From: Actinoplanes palleronii
GTDB lineage: Bacteria > Actinomycetota > Actinomycetes > Mycobacteriales > Micromonosporaceae
NCBI RefSeq assembly: GCF_016862315.1
Contig: NZ_BOMS01000051.1
Span: forward strand, 1-64,000
Direction of reading: 5' to 3'
Length of the DNA stretch: 64,000 bases
Part shown: one piece after another, positions 42,862-51,160 of the stretch
Numbering within the stretch: position 1 is the first letter of the stretch
How the letters are laid out: each line of letters opens with the position of its first letter
The notes under the pieces: generated by a model
The model's input: the letters and a program-made list of their open reading frames with translations, nothing else
Told to the model about the DNA's origin: nothing
Databases searched by the model: none
Position numbers and translations under genes: made by a program

Positions 42862-44385
42862 ATGCGTTTGCGCGCTCTGCTCCGCCGCCTCGTCCTGCCG
42901 CCGGTCGCCGTCGGCCTGGCCGTGTCCGGCCTGGCCCTGCCCGCGCAGGCCGCCGACTCGATCCTTCCCGGGTTCGCGTTGGTGCTGCTCGACATCACCG
43001 ACACCGTCACGGTGATCGACGGCCAGTCGAAGACGGTCAAGTTCGAGGTCTACAACCTCGGTGGCGCGGCTGCCGAGAACGTGACGATCGGCTTCGCCGA
43101 CGGGCCCGACGCGGTCCCGGCCGACATCGGGTTCGTCCCGCCGGCCGGCTGCACGGCGACCGCCTGCAAGATCGCCAAGCTGGCGGGCGGTGAGCGGCGC
43201 GTCTACACCCTCACCGTGAAGCCGGACGTCGCGTCCACCACGAACCTGAACTCGTACTTCGACCTGACCGCCACGGTCGGCACCGAAGAGCACGACAAGA
43301 TGCAGGTCCAGGTGGTGCGTACCACCAAGAGCGCGGTCGACCTCGAGGTCGGTGATCTGAAGGACCTGAAGCTGGGCCGCGGTCAGTCCGCCGACCTGGC
43401 GCTGAGCGTCCGCAACACCGGGAACGTGCAGTCCGGCCCGCTCGGCCTGATCGTGTCGACCCTGGGCGCGGGTGTCTCGCCGGACCTGAACTACCGCAAC
43501 TGTGAGAAGGACGCGGACGTCGAGGGCCTGATCTGCGTCCTCGACGAGAAGCTCGCCCCGGGCCAGGCGGCGACCCTGTCGGCGTCCACCCCCGCGAAGA
43601 TCAAGGTTGCCGCGGACGCGGCCGGCCCGGCGGACTACCTCGCCGTCGCCGGCGTCGTCGGTCTCACTCAGAACTATGTGGACGCTTTCAAGAAGCGCAC
43701 CGCCTCGAAGCCCGGCGCCGAGCTGAAGTTCCAGCCGATGGCCACCGTCGCCGACCTCACCGACGACGACATCGCCGACGACCTGAACCCGGCCGACAAC
43801 CTGGCCCTGTTCTACGTCAAGGTGCCGAAGTCGGCGGCGGACAGCAAGGCGATCGGCGGTACCTTCCGCGGCACCCCCGGTGACCTGGTCACGGTCAAGG
43901 TCGGCACTCAGAACCTGGGCCCGACCGCGACGATCCCGATCAACACCAAGTGGATCGGCTACGTGCACGTCAACGTGCCGACCAACGTCAAGCTGACCAA
44001 GGCCGACGAGTGGTGCGTGCCGGGCACGTCGCCGACCAAGCTCGACCTGAAAGCCGATCTGGACAGCCGGGACTGGGTCTGCCTGGTGCTCGACCAGGTC
44101 GCCAAGGGCGGCAAGCGGGTCTTCGCCTTCGAGGCGATGATCCAGGAAGGCTCGCACGAGGCCGGGTTCGTCCAGGTCGACGGCGGCGTGCAGGACACGA
44201 AGCACGGCAACGACAAGGCCGCGCTGACCGTGAGCGCCGGTAGCACCGGCGGCGAGGGCGGCGGCCTGCCGATCACCGGCCCGTCGGCCGGCCTGATCGC
44301 GGGCGGCGGCGCGGCGCTGCTGGCGTTCGGCGTGCTCGCGTTCCGGATGGCCCGCCGCCGGCGCATCATCACCGTCGTCGAGTAG
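42862..44385 (+). CDS. Secreted cell-wall-anchored protein with LPITG sortase motif
   Basis: The 507-residue protein has a signal peptide (RLVLPPVAVGLAVSGLALPAQA), two or three beta-rich modules with CARDB/DUF11-like features (SKTVKFEVYNLGGAAAENVTIGF, GQSADLALSVRNTGNVQSGPLGL, GDLVTVKVGTQNLGPTAT), several Cys, a Gly-rich stretch and a C-terminal sorting signal: LPITG (near residue 469), a hydrophobic segment (GLIAGGGAALLAFGVLAF) and a basic tail. Sortase would attach it to the wall. Its binding partner is unknown. A strong hairpin follows. Confidence 0.87.
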   Translation: MRLRALLRRLVLPPVAVGLAVSGLALPAQAADSILPGFALVLLDITDTVTVIDGQSKTVKFEVYNLGGAAAENVTIGFADGPDAVPADIGFVPPAGCTATACKIAKLAGGERRVYTLTVKPDVASTTNLNSYFDLTATVGTEEHDKMQVQVVRTTKSAVDLEVGDLKDLKLGRGQSADLALSVRNTGNVQSGPLGLIVSTLGAGVSPDLNYRNCEKDADVEGLICVLDEKLAPGQAATLSASTPAKIKVAADAAGPADYLAVAGVVGLTQNYVDAFKKRTASKPGAELKFQPMATVADLTDDDIADDLNPADNLALFYVKVPKSAADSKAIGGTFRGTPGDLVTVKVGTQNLGPTATIPINTKWIGYVHVNVPTNVKLTKADEWCVPGTSPTKLDLKADLDSRDWVCLVLDQVAKGGKRVFAFEAMIQEGSHEAGFVQVDGGVQDTKHGNDKAALTVSAGSTGGEGGGLPITGPSAGLIAGGGAALLAFGVLAFRMARRRRIITVVE

Positions 44386-44403
44386 CTCTTCAGCAACGTC
44401 CAG

Positions 44404-44434
44404 TGAGGGCCGGGTGCGATGCACCCGGCCCTCA
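44404..44434 (+). terminator. Strong hairpin after the LPITG protein gene
   Basis: A perfect 14-bp stem (TGAGGGCCGGGTGC at 44404-44417 with 44421-44434) with a 3-nt loop lies 18 bp past the stop codon, with no U-tract. Confidence 0.82.
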
Positions 44435-44483
44435 CCGCGCCGCCAATGACGTGTGAAAGTGGGGTGCGCAGCGCACCGCCAGG

Positions 44484-44605
44484 GTGGTGTGTGAAGTTTC
44501 GGTGCGGAGCGCGCCGAAAGTCCCCACGCAGCGCGCTGCCGCGTGTGGTGTGTGAAGTTTGGGTGCGGAGCGCGCCGAAAGTCCCCACGCAGCGCGCTGC
44601 CGCGG
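44484..44605. repeat. Two 61-bp tandem direct repeats between convergent genes
   Basis: Units at 44484-44544 and 44545-44605 differ at the 17th and last positions only. Each contains the palindrome GCAGCGCGCTGC and the motif AGTCCCCACGCAG. A degenerate fragment of the unit is visible just upstream near 44450-44480. The array ends 1 bp before the stop of the aldo/keto reductase gene. Confidence 0.88.
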
Positions 44606-44606
44606 G

Positions 44607-45563
44607 CTAGCTGTTCAGGATGGCGTCCAGGGCGGCGATGTCGGCGACGTCCAGGTGCCAGCTCGCGGCCGCGGCGTTCGCGTGCACCTGGTCGGGCGTG
44701 GTCGCGCCGGCGATCACGCTGGTGACCGCGGGGCGGGCGGCCAGCCCGGCGATTGCCACCTCGAGCAGGCTGTGCCCACGCTCGGCGCCGAACGCGGTGA
44801 GCGCCTCGATGGTGTCCCAGTCGGCATGGGCCAGCCACGGCGTGTACCGGTCCTGGGCCAGCCGGGTGCCGGCGGCCGGCGTCTCGCCGCGCCGGTACTT
44901 GCCGGAGAGCAGGCCCGAGTCGAGCGGGAAGAACGGCAGCAGGCCCAGCCCGAAGCGTTCGCAGGCCGGGACCACTTCGATCTCCACGTCCCGGTGCAGC
45001 AGGCTGTACTGGTTCTGCGCGCTGATGAACGGCGTCAAGCTCCCGGCCCGGGCGGTCCAGTCGGCGTCGGCGATCTGCCAGCCGGAGAAGTTCGAGTTGC
45101 CCAGGTAGCGCACCTTGCCGGAGCGGACCAGGTCGTCCAGCGCGGTGAGGGTCTCCTCGATCGGGGTGGCCGGGTCCGGCTCGTGGAGCTGGTACAGGTC
45201 GATGTGATCGGTCTCCAGCCGGCGCAGCGACGCCTCGACCGCGCGGACCAGGTAGCGCCGGGAGCCGCGGGCGCCGAAGTCGCGTCCGTTAAGTCCCTCC
45301 ATGTTCATGCCGAACTTGGTGGCCAGTACGACCTCGTCGCGGCGGCCCTTGAGCGCGGCGCCGAGCAGCTCCTCGGAGCTGCCGTGCGGGGTGCCGTAGA
45401 TGTCAGCCGTGTCGAACAGGGTGATCCCGGCGTCGATCGCGGCGTCGACGACCTCACGGGTGCCGTCCGCGTCGAGCTTGCGGCCGAAGTTGTTGCAGCC
45501 GATGCCGACCACGGACACGACCAGGCCCGATTCGCCGAGTCGGCGGTAGCTCATCTCACTCAT
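44607..45563 (-). CDS. Aldo/keto reductase
   Basis: The 318-residue TIM-barrel enzyme shows the catalytic tetrad in order: Asp and Tyr in LFDTADIYGTPHGSSEELLG, Lys in VVLATKFGMN and His in HIDLYQLHEPDPATPIEETL. The NADPH-binding end is SVIAGATTPDQVHANAAA. It reduces a carbonyl substrate that cannot be told from sequence. The ATG is at 45563. Upstream on the minus strand an AT-rich patch with TATATA (around 45607-45613) may be its promoter. Confidence 0.93.
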   Translation of the reverse strand: MSEMSYRRLGESGLVVSVVGIGCNNFGRKLDADGTREVVDAAIDAGITLFDTADIYGTPHGSSEELLGAALKGRRDEVVLATKFGMNMEGLNGRDFGARGSRRYLVRAVEASLRRLETDHIDLYQLHEPDPATPIEETLTALDDLVRSGKVRYLGNSNFSGWQIADADWTARAGSLTPFISAQNQYSLLHRDVEIEVVPACERFGLGLLPFFPLDSGLLSGKYRRGETPAAGTRLAQDRYTPWLAHADWDTIEALTAFGAERGHSLLEVAIAGLAARPAVTSVIAGATTPDQVHANAAAASWHLDVADIAALDAILNS

Positions 45564-45710
45564 GAAACCGACCTTAGTTCGCGAGCCGGTTCGCGCTGCG
45601 GAAGACCTATATATCGGTCATTGTCTATTGACACCGGTTGTGACGCCTCGCATGCTTATGGGCACTCTCCGAGAGGCGAGATCAGCCCAAGTCGGATAGC
45701 TCCCAGCCGC

Positions 45711-45755
45711 CGCGTCCATCGTGGACTCGCCCACGATCGGTCCACGATGGACGCG
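45711..45755. repeat. Perfect 15-bp inverted repeat
   Basis: CGCGTCCATCGTGGA (45711-45725) and its exact complement (45741-45755) flank a 15-bp spacer that itself repeats CCACGATCGG. No gene is adjacent; the SWIM gene ends about 220 bp away. It could be a terminator or protein-binding site. Confidence 0.8.
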
Positions 45756-45815
45756 GCCCGGACTCTCGCGCCGCACGGCCCCGGGCCGCGGCTCTACGCC
45801 GCCCGGACTGCAACT

Positions 45816-45898
45816 CCGCGCGGTCCGCGATGCCCGAGCCGCGCGGTCCGCGATGCCCGAGCCGCGCGGTCCGCGATGCCCGAGCCGCGCGGTCCGCG
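45816..45898. repeat. 23-bp tandem repeat array, 3.6 copies
   Basis: Three full units of CCGCGCGGTCCGCGATGCCC plus GAG, at 45816-45838, 45839-45861 and 45862-45884, are identical, followed by a 14-bp partial copy to 45898. There are no spacers between units, unlike a CRISPR array. The array is a likely variable-number locus. Confidence 0.88.
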
Positions 45899-45975
45899 GG
45901 CGAGGTCGCGCCGAACGGCGGGCCGGCCTGCGTCACCGCGGCCCCGGCCTGCGTCTGCGCCGGCCCCGGCCTGCG

Positions 45976-46806
45976 TCACTCCTCCGGCTGGGCGGCCAGG
46001 TCGCGGTAGAGCGGGCGCAGCAGGTCGATCAGCGGAATGTGACGGACCTTGACCGGCGGCGGGTCCAGGGCCCGCAGCAGAAGCTCGGGCGGTGTACCGC
46101 CGCGCGGTGGTCGTTCCCGCAACCGGCCGAGGCTCACCGCGGGGGAGTAGTAGTCGGCCATCCGGTCGGCGAGCGGCTCCTCCGCCACTGCCAGCGGATC
46201 CACCGCCTCGCCCGGATCGGTTGTGCCGCGCAGGGCGTCGAGCAGCGTCTCCCGGGCCCGCCCGCGCCAGGCCAGCACCAGGAACGGATCGTCGTCGAAC
46301 GCCTCGGCCAGCACATACAGCGCCGCAGAGCCGTGTTTGCACGGTATGCCCCAGTCCGGGCAGGAGCAGTCGATGTTCAGCTCCGACGGGAAGAGCGGGA
46401 GCCCCAGGTCGGTGAACAGCTCGACGATCTCGCGCGGCATCTCGCCGGCCAGCAGCGCGGCGCGATAGAGCGCCTGCGCGCCGAGCGCCTCGGTGATCTG
46501 CGTCCACTGTGCCTCGTCGAATGCGGCGATCCGGATCGTCACCTGATAAGGCGTCGGCCGCGACCCCTGCACCCGCGCGACCATCTGCCCGGCACTCAGG
46601 GCGAAGTCGATGACCTGCCCTTTTCGTGCGTAGGCGCGTCCGCGCGCGAGCCGGCCCGGGTCGCAGACCTCCTCCAGCACGTCGACGAAGCGCCGCGACC
46701 ACCACTGTTCGCCGATCTTGCCGCGTTTCGACCGGACGGCGAGCCCACCGTCCACTTCGATCGGACGAGCCGCGTCGTAGAACTGGCCGGACTTGTCGAA
46801 CGGCAT
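45976..46806 (-). CDS. SWIM zinc-finger protein
   Basis: The 276-residue protein has an N-terminal WWSRRFVDVLEEVCDPGRLARGRAYARKGQV segment typical of SWIM proteins paired with SNF2 helicases, and the SWIM zinc site CSCPDWGIPCKHGSAALYVLAE (CxC...CxH, split over residues 147-168 or so). SWIM domains bind DNA or protein. It begins 1 bp after the SNF2 stop on the same strand, so the two are almost surely co-translated and may work as a complex. The biological role is not known. Confidence 0.88.
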   Translation of the reverse strand: MPFDKSGQFYDAARPIEVDGGLAVRSKRGKIGEQWWSRRFVDVLEEVCDPGRLARGRAYARKGQVIDFALSAGQMVARVQGSRPTPYQVTIRIAAFDEAQWTQITEALGAQALYRAALLAGEMPREIVELFTDLGLPLFPSELNIDCSCPDWGIPCKHGSAALYVLAEAFDDDPFLVLAWRGRARETLLDALRGTTDPGEAVDPLAVAEEPLADRMADYYSPAVSLGRLRERPPRGGTPPELLLRALDPPPVKVRHIPLIDLLRPLYRDLAAQPEE

Positions 46807-46807
46807 C

Positions 46808-49800
46808 TCAGCGCACCGCCGCCGGGTCGAGCGCGAACAGTTCGCGCAGCTGGTCCGTGCTCAGATCGGTGATCCACTCCTCACCGGTGCCGACGACTGC
46901 CGAGGCCAGCGCCTTCTTCCGCTCGATCATCGCGTCGATCTTCTCCTCGAGCGTGCCGGTGCAGATGAACTTGCGGACCTGCACGTCACGCGACTGTCCG
47001 ATGCGGAACGCCCGGTCGGTGGCCTGGTCCTCGACGGCTGGGTTCCACCACCGGTCAAAGTGGACGACATGGTTGGCCGCGGTCAGGTTGAGCCCGGTGC
47101 CGGCCGCTTTCAGCGAGAGCAGGAAGAGCATCGGCTCGTCCTCGGTCTGGAAGCGTTCGACGAGCTCGTCGCGACGGGGTTTGCTGAGCCCGCCGTGCAG
47201 CCACAGCACCGGACGGTCCAGGTGCGCCGCCAGGTAGGGCTGCAGCAGGGAGCCCCACTCCGCGTACTGAGTGAAGATCAGGGCCTTGTCGCCGTCTTCG
47301 ACGATCTCCTCGGCCAGCTCCTCGAGCCGGGCCAGCTTCCCGGACCGGTCGGGCAGCCGGGAACCGTCCTTGAGCAGGTGCGCCGGGTGGTTGCAGACCT
47401 GTTTGAGCTTCATCATCGCGGCCAGCACATTGCCCCGCCGCTGGATGCCCTCACTGCCCTCGATCTCGGACATCATGTCCTCGACCACGGCCTGATAGAG
47501 GGTGGCCTGCTCGGGAGTGAGCGTGCACCACACCTTCATCTCGTTCTTCTCCGGAAGGTCCGAGATGATGCTCTTGTCGGTCTTGAGGCGGCGCAGCACG
47601 AACGGCCCGGTCGCCCGTTTCAACGCGGCGGTCGCGTCCGCGTCCTGGTTGATCTCGATCGGCTCCTGGAACCGGCGGCGGAACCTCTTCGCCGGCCCGA
47701 GCAGTCCCGGGTTGCAGAAGTCCATGATGGACCAGAGCTCGGCGAGGTGATTTTCCACCGGGGTGCCGGTCAGGGCCAGCCTGGTGCGCGCCGGGATGGC
47801 CCGGACCGCCTGTGACTGGCGGGTGCCGCTGTTCTTGATCGCCTGAGCCTCGTCGCAAGCCACCCGGCTCCAGCCGATCTCCCGCAGCGTCTCCAGGTCG
47901 CGCGCGGCCGTGCCGTACGTGGTGAGCACCAGATCAGCCGCGCCGACCGCGGCGAGGAAGTCGTCACCACGCTGCCGGGTGCCGCCGTGGTGCACGTAGA
48001 CCCGCAGCTCCGGGGCGAACCGATCGGCTTCCTTCTGCCAGTTGGTGATCAGAGACATCGGGCAGATCAGCAGCGTCGGCGCGGTCTCCTCGGGTGCCCG
48101 CCCGACGCGCTCGGTGAGCAGCAGCGAGAGGGTCTGCGCGGTCTTGCCCAGGCCCATGTCGTCGGCCAGGATCCCGCCGAGCCCGAGCCGGGTGAGGAAG
48201 TGCAGCCAGGACAGGCCCCGCTCCTGGTACGGCCGGAGCGTCCCCTGGAACCCCTCCGGGGTCGGCATCGGCTCGAGGCGCTCGGAGGCCTGGCCGGAGA
48301 GCAGATCGCCGAGCACACCATCGGCGTCCACCTCGATCAGCGGCAGGTCCTCCTCGCCGCCCTCGACCACCTGCTGCAGCACCTCGGCGGCGGTCAGCTC
48401 GCCCTCCCGTCGCCGGCCGACCGCCTTGAGCGCGGCCTTGAGCTGGCGATCGTCCAGCTCGACCCACTGCCCGCGGACCCGCACCAGCGGCACCTTGAGC
48501 CGGGCCAGCTCGGCCAGCTCCTCGGCGCTGACCGTGCCGTCGCCGATCACCAGGTCGAGCCGGAAGTCGACGATCTCACTCAGGCCGAACCCGGAGTCGG
48601 CGGCCGCCCGCGAGGCGCCAGCCTTGGACCTGGTCCGGGTGGTCAGTTTCAGGCCGACACCCTTGCGCCCGGCCCAGGACGGCAGCTGCACCCCGAACCC
48701 GGCCGCCTGCAGCAGCGGGGCGGCCTGGCGCAGGAAGTCGTAGGCCTCGGCGGTGTTCAGCTCCATCGCGGCCGGCTGCTGCTGCCGCAGTGCGTCGTTG
48801 AGCTGCGGGAACAGTCGCACCGCGCGGCCCAGCCCGGCCAGCAGCGCCTCGTCGGGCCGCCTCGGCAGGCCCGGGAACCGCTCGCCGGCCCAGACCGCCT
48901 CGGCCGGCAGGTAGAGGCCGGAGTCCTCGGCCGACTGCAGGGCGAACTCCAGCTGCCAGTCGTCCTCGCCCGGCTCGGGCTCGGTCAGGCGGAAACTGAC
49001 CCGGATCGGCCCGTTCGCCGCCTGGGCCGCGCGCATCCAGTCGTCGAGCGCCTTGCGCAGGTCACGCAGCTCGCCGGCGGACGCGTGCGGCAGGGTGGGG
49101 TCGGGTGCGGTCAGCGCGGTGATCCAGCGGTCCGGCAGCGGCGCTTTCGGCCCGGCCCGGTGGCCGCCGAGGATCCGCTCCGGCAGGATCACCCGGGCCG
49201 ACGCGTCGAGCAGCGTCTCCAGCGCGTCCCGCAGGGTCCGCCCGGCCGGGTGCCCCTCGGCGACCGCGGAACCCGCGCGCGCCGGAGCCGTGACCGGAGT
49301 GACCGCCCGGACCACCGGTGGCATCCCCGCCGCGAAGTCGCGGTAGGTGGCCAGGTCGGTGCCGGTCAGCACGGAGCGCCACCGCGCGGCAGGCACCTTC
49401 TCCTCGATGGTCAGCTGCGGCAGCATCCGGCCGTGCTGGGCCAGGTCGCAGGCCCAGCCGGCGAGCAGGCAGAGATAACGCAGCGAGGCGCCGGCGACCC
49501 AGGCGCCGGCCGGATCGGGGTCGGCGAGGGCGGCGAGCACGGCCACGGCGGACTCACCGGGCACCACGAGGGTGGGCACGGCCCAGCCGGCCAGCCGGAC
49601 GCCGCGTGAGGTGGCCGGCTCGACGCCGGTCTCCGGGGAGGGGACCGGCCCCTGCGAGGTGCCGGGCAGTTGGACCGTGCCGGTTCCGATGCTGGTCACA
49701 TCATCGGGGAGCGCGAGGGCGCCGGCCAGCGCCTCGGCGCCGGTCGCGAACGGATGTGGGCGGACCTTGGCCCGGGACGCCGAGGTCTCCCGGGCGGTCG

Positions 49801-49873
49801 GGTCCTCGGCCCAGAGCAGTAACCGGCCTGGGCGCCCGGACCCGGGCGCCCAGGCGCCGTGAACGACGAGCAC
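46808..49873 (-). CDS. SNF2-family ATP-dependent DNA translocase
   Basis: The 1021-residue protein starts at GTG 49873 behind GGGGG. The N-terminal 550 residues include a bacterial SNF2-associated DUF3670-like stretch (LNTAEAYDFLRQAAPLLQAAGFGVQLP). The motor has motif I ADDMGLGKTAQTLSLLL, motif II CDEAQAIKN, TGTPVENHLAELWSIMDFCNPG, and in the second lobe VLWLHGGLSKPRRDELVERFQ, LKAAGTGLNLTAANHVVHFDRWWNPA and ATDRAFRIGQSRDVQVRKFI. It probably remodels protein-DNA complexes together with the SWIM protein. It is preceded by a VOC gene on the same strand, 29 bp away. Confidence 0.94.
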   Translation of the reverse strand: MLVVHGAWAPGSGRPGRLLLWAEDPTARETSASRAKVRPHPFATGAEALAGALALPDDVTSIGTGTVQLPGTSQGPVPSPETGVEPATSRGVRLAGWAVPTLVVPGESAVAVLAALADPDPAGAWVAGASLRYLCLLAGWACDLAQHGRMLPQLTIEEKVPAARWRSVLTGTDLATYRDFAAGMPPVVRAVTPVTAPARAGSAVAEGHPAGRTLRDALETLLDASARVILPERILGGHRAGPKAPLPDRWITALTAPDPTLPHASAGELRDLRKALDDWMRAAQAANGPIRVSFRLTEPEPGEDDWQLEFALQSAEDSGLYLPAEAVWAGERFPGLPRRPDEALLAGLGRAVRLFPQLNDALRQQQPAAMELNTAEAYDFLRQAAPLLQAAGFGVQLPSWAGRKGVGLKLTTRTRSKAGASRAAADSGFGLSEIVDFRLDLVIGDGTVSAEELAELARLKVPLVRVRGQWVELDDRQLKAALKAVGRRREGELTAAEVLQQVVEGGEEDLPLIEVDADGVLGDLLSGQASERLEPMPTPEGFQGTLRPYQERGLSWLHFLTRLGLGGILADDMGLGKTAQTLSLLLTERVGRAPEETAPTLLICPMSLITNWQKEADRFAPELRVYVHHGGTRQRGDDFLAAVGAADLVLTTYGTAARDLETLREIGWSRVACDEAQAIKNSGTRQSQAVRAIPARTRLALTGTPVENHLAELWSIMDFCNPGLLGPAKRFRRRFQEPIEINQDADATAALKRATGPFVLRRLKTDKSIISDLPEKNEMKVWCTLTPEQATLYQAVVEDMMSEIEGSEGIQRRGNVLAAMMKLKQVCNHPAHLLKDGSRLPDRSGKLARLEELAEEIVEDGDKALIFTQYAEWGSLLQPYLAAHLDRPVLWLHGGLSKPRRDELVERFQTEDEPMLFLLSLKAAGTGLNLTAANHVVHFDRWWNPAVEDQATDRAFRIGQSRDVQVRKFICTGTLEEKIDAMIERKKALASAVVGTGEEWITDLSTDQLRELFALDPAAVR

Positions 49874-49902
49874 GTATCAACCCCCTGAGCAGTTCGTCGA
49901 GA

Positions 49903-50295
49903 TTATCGGCCCGGCTCGGTCTCGGCCCACTCCACCAACTCGTAAACGACACCATTGGGGTCGGTGACCAGCAGCAGGCGCTCGCCCCAGGGCTCCTCGC
50001 GGATCGGCAGGGTGAGCTCGACGCCCTCGGCGCGCAACCGGTCCTGCTCGGCGTCGAGGTCGTCGACCACGAAGGCGACGATCGCGCCGGCGGCGGCCAC
50101 CTCGCGCAGGTGCGGTGGCAGCACCTCCAGGCCGCGGCGCATGAACATCAGGTCGAGGCCGGCGTCGTCGCGGCCGAGAGAGGCGAACCCGTCCGCCGCC
50201 ATCCGTTCGACATAGCCGAGGTGGTCCGCGAGAAACTTGCTCGAGGCGGGGACGTCGTCGACGGTGAGCGCTAGTGCGGATGACCGGATTCGCAT
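49903..50295 (-). CDS. Single-domain VOC family protein
   Basis: The 130-residue protein has the VOC pattern LALTVDDVPASSKFLADHLGY, GLDLMFMRRG, AIVAFVVDDLDAEQDRLRAEG and LVTDPNGVVYELVEW. It starts at ATG 50295 behind an excellent GGGGAGG. It diverges from a TetR-family gene across an operator-like sequence, so it is likely controlled by that regulator and may detoxify or bind the inducing compound (inference). Confidence 0.88.
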   Translation of the reverse strand: MRIRSSALALTVDDVPASSKFLADHLGYVERMAADGFASLGRDDAGLDLMFMRRGLEVLPPHLREVAAAGAIVAFVVDDLDAEQDRLRAEGVELTLPIREEPWGERLLLVTDPNGVVYELVEWAETEPGR

Positions 50296-50317
50296 GGTGC
50301 CTCCCCAGGGCGATTAG

Positions 50318-50346
50318 TTGTACGCCGTACAGAATACGCCGTACAA
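50318..50346. promoter_or_regulatory. Likely TetR operator in the VOC/TetR divergent promoter
   Basis: TTGTACG (50318) and CGTACAA (ending 50346) form a dyad, and TACGCCGTACA occurs twice with a 14-bp period (50321-50331, 50335-50345). The element lies between the two divergent starts. Confidence 0.72.
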
Positions 50347-50365
50347 GAAAGGAGTGCCACCCGAG

Positions 50366-51127
50366 ATGGCCGAAGCGCGCCGCACCATCGATCTGCTCTG
50401 GTTTCCGGAGGCGGTCGAGCGCAAGCGAGGCCGCCGTCCGGGCCTGAGCGTGGTCCGGGTCATCGAGACCGGCATCAGCCTGGCCGACGCCGAGGGGCTG
50501 GACGCGGTCTCGATGCGCCGGGTCGCGACCGAGCTGGGCGTGGTGCCGATGACGCTCTACACCTACGTGCCGGACAAGGCGACCCTGCTGGAGTTGATGC
50601 TGGACCGGGTCTACCTGGCGATGCCTCGGGCCGAGCTGCCGGACCGGCCGTGGCGGGAGCGGCTGACCGCGATCGCCGCGGAGAACCGCACGCTTGTCGA
50701 GGAGCATCCGTGGGTGGCCGGTCTGCCGGCCAACCGGCCGCCGCTCGGACCCGGCCTGATGGCGAAGTACGAGCACGAGCTGCGCGCCTTCGCCGGCTGC
50801 GGGCTGGACGATGTGGAGATCGACTCGGCGCTGACCTTCCTGATCGGCTTCGTGCAGTCCTCGGCGCGGACCGCCGCCGACGGCCGGGCCGCGGCCGAGC
50901 GCAGCCAGGAGACCGACTGGGAGTGGTGGCAGGAGCGCGGCCCGGTCTTCGAAGCGGTCTTCGACCAGCACGCCTACCCGACCGCCACCCGGGTCGGCGC
51001 CGCGGCGGGCGCCGCGCTCGGCGCCGCCCACAACCCCGATCATGCGTACGACTTCGGCCTCGCCCGGGTGCTCGACGGGCTGGGCGTGCTCATCGACGGC
51101 GCGGGTGGCGGTGACCGAGGCCGCTGA
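50366..51127 (+). CDS. TetR-family transcriptional regulator
   Basis: From ATG 50366 (AAAGGAG upstream) the 253-residue product has a short linker, then the helix-turn-helix GISLADAEGLDAVSMRRVATELGVVPMTLYTYVPDKATLL, described here across residues 37-75, and a C-terminal ligand-binding domain of the tetracycline-repressor type (YEHELRAFAGCGLDDVEID, TFLIGFVQSSARTA). It probably represses itself and the divergent VOC gene through the palindrome between them. The frame continues to 50318 but that part is the operator. Confidence 0.9.
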   Translation: MAEARRTIDLLWFPEAVERKRGRRPGLSVVRVIETGISLADAEGLDAVSMRRVATELGVVPMTLYTYVPDKATLLELMLDRVYLAMPRAELPDRPWRERLTAIAAENRTLVEEHPWVAGLPANRPPLGPGLMAKYEHELRAFAGCGLDDVEIDSALTFLIGFVQSSARTAADGRAAAERSQETDWEWWQERGPVFEAVFDQHAYPTATRVGAAAGAALGAAHNPDHAYDFGLARVLDGLGVLIDGAGGGDRGR

Positions 51128-51160
51128 CGGCTGTCCGCCGTTGGACGTACGCTTCCTGTC

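Larger units (their letters stand above)
45564..45975. other. 412-bp gene-free region with promoter-like patch and repeats
   Basis: I see no convincing gene here. The left part (45600-45640) is the most AT-rich DNA nearby and holds TGTCTATTGACA, TTGACA and TATATA elements suited to the aldo/keto reductase promoter. The right part has a 15-bp inverted repeat and a 23-bp tandem repeat array (separate entries). It ends at the stop of the SWIM gene. Confidence 0.75.

Noticed and set aside
45816..45898. CRISPR-like array
   Set aside because: The repeats are directly adjacent with no spacers, and there are no cas genes.
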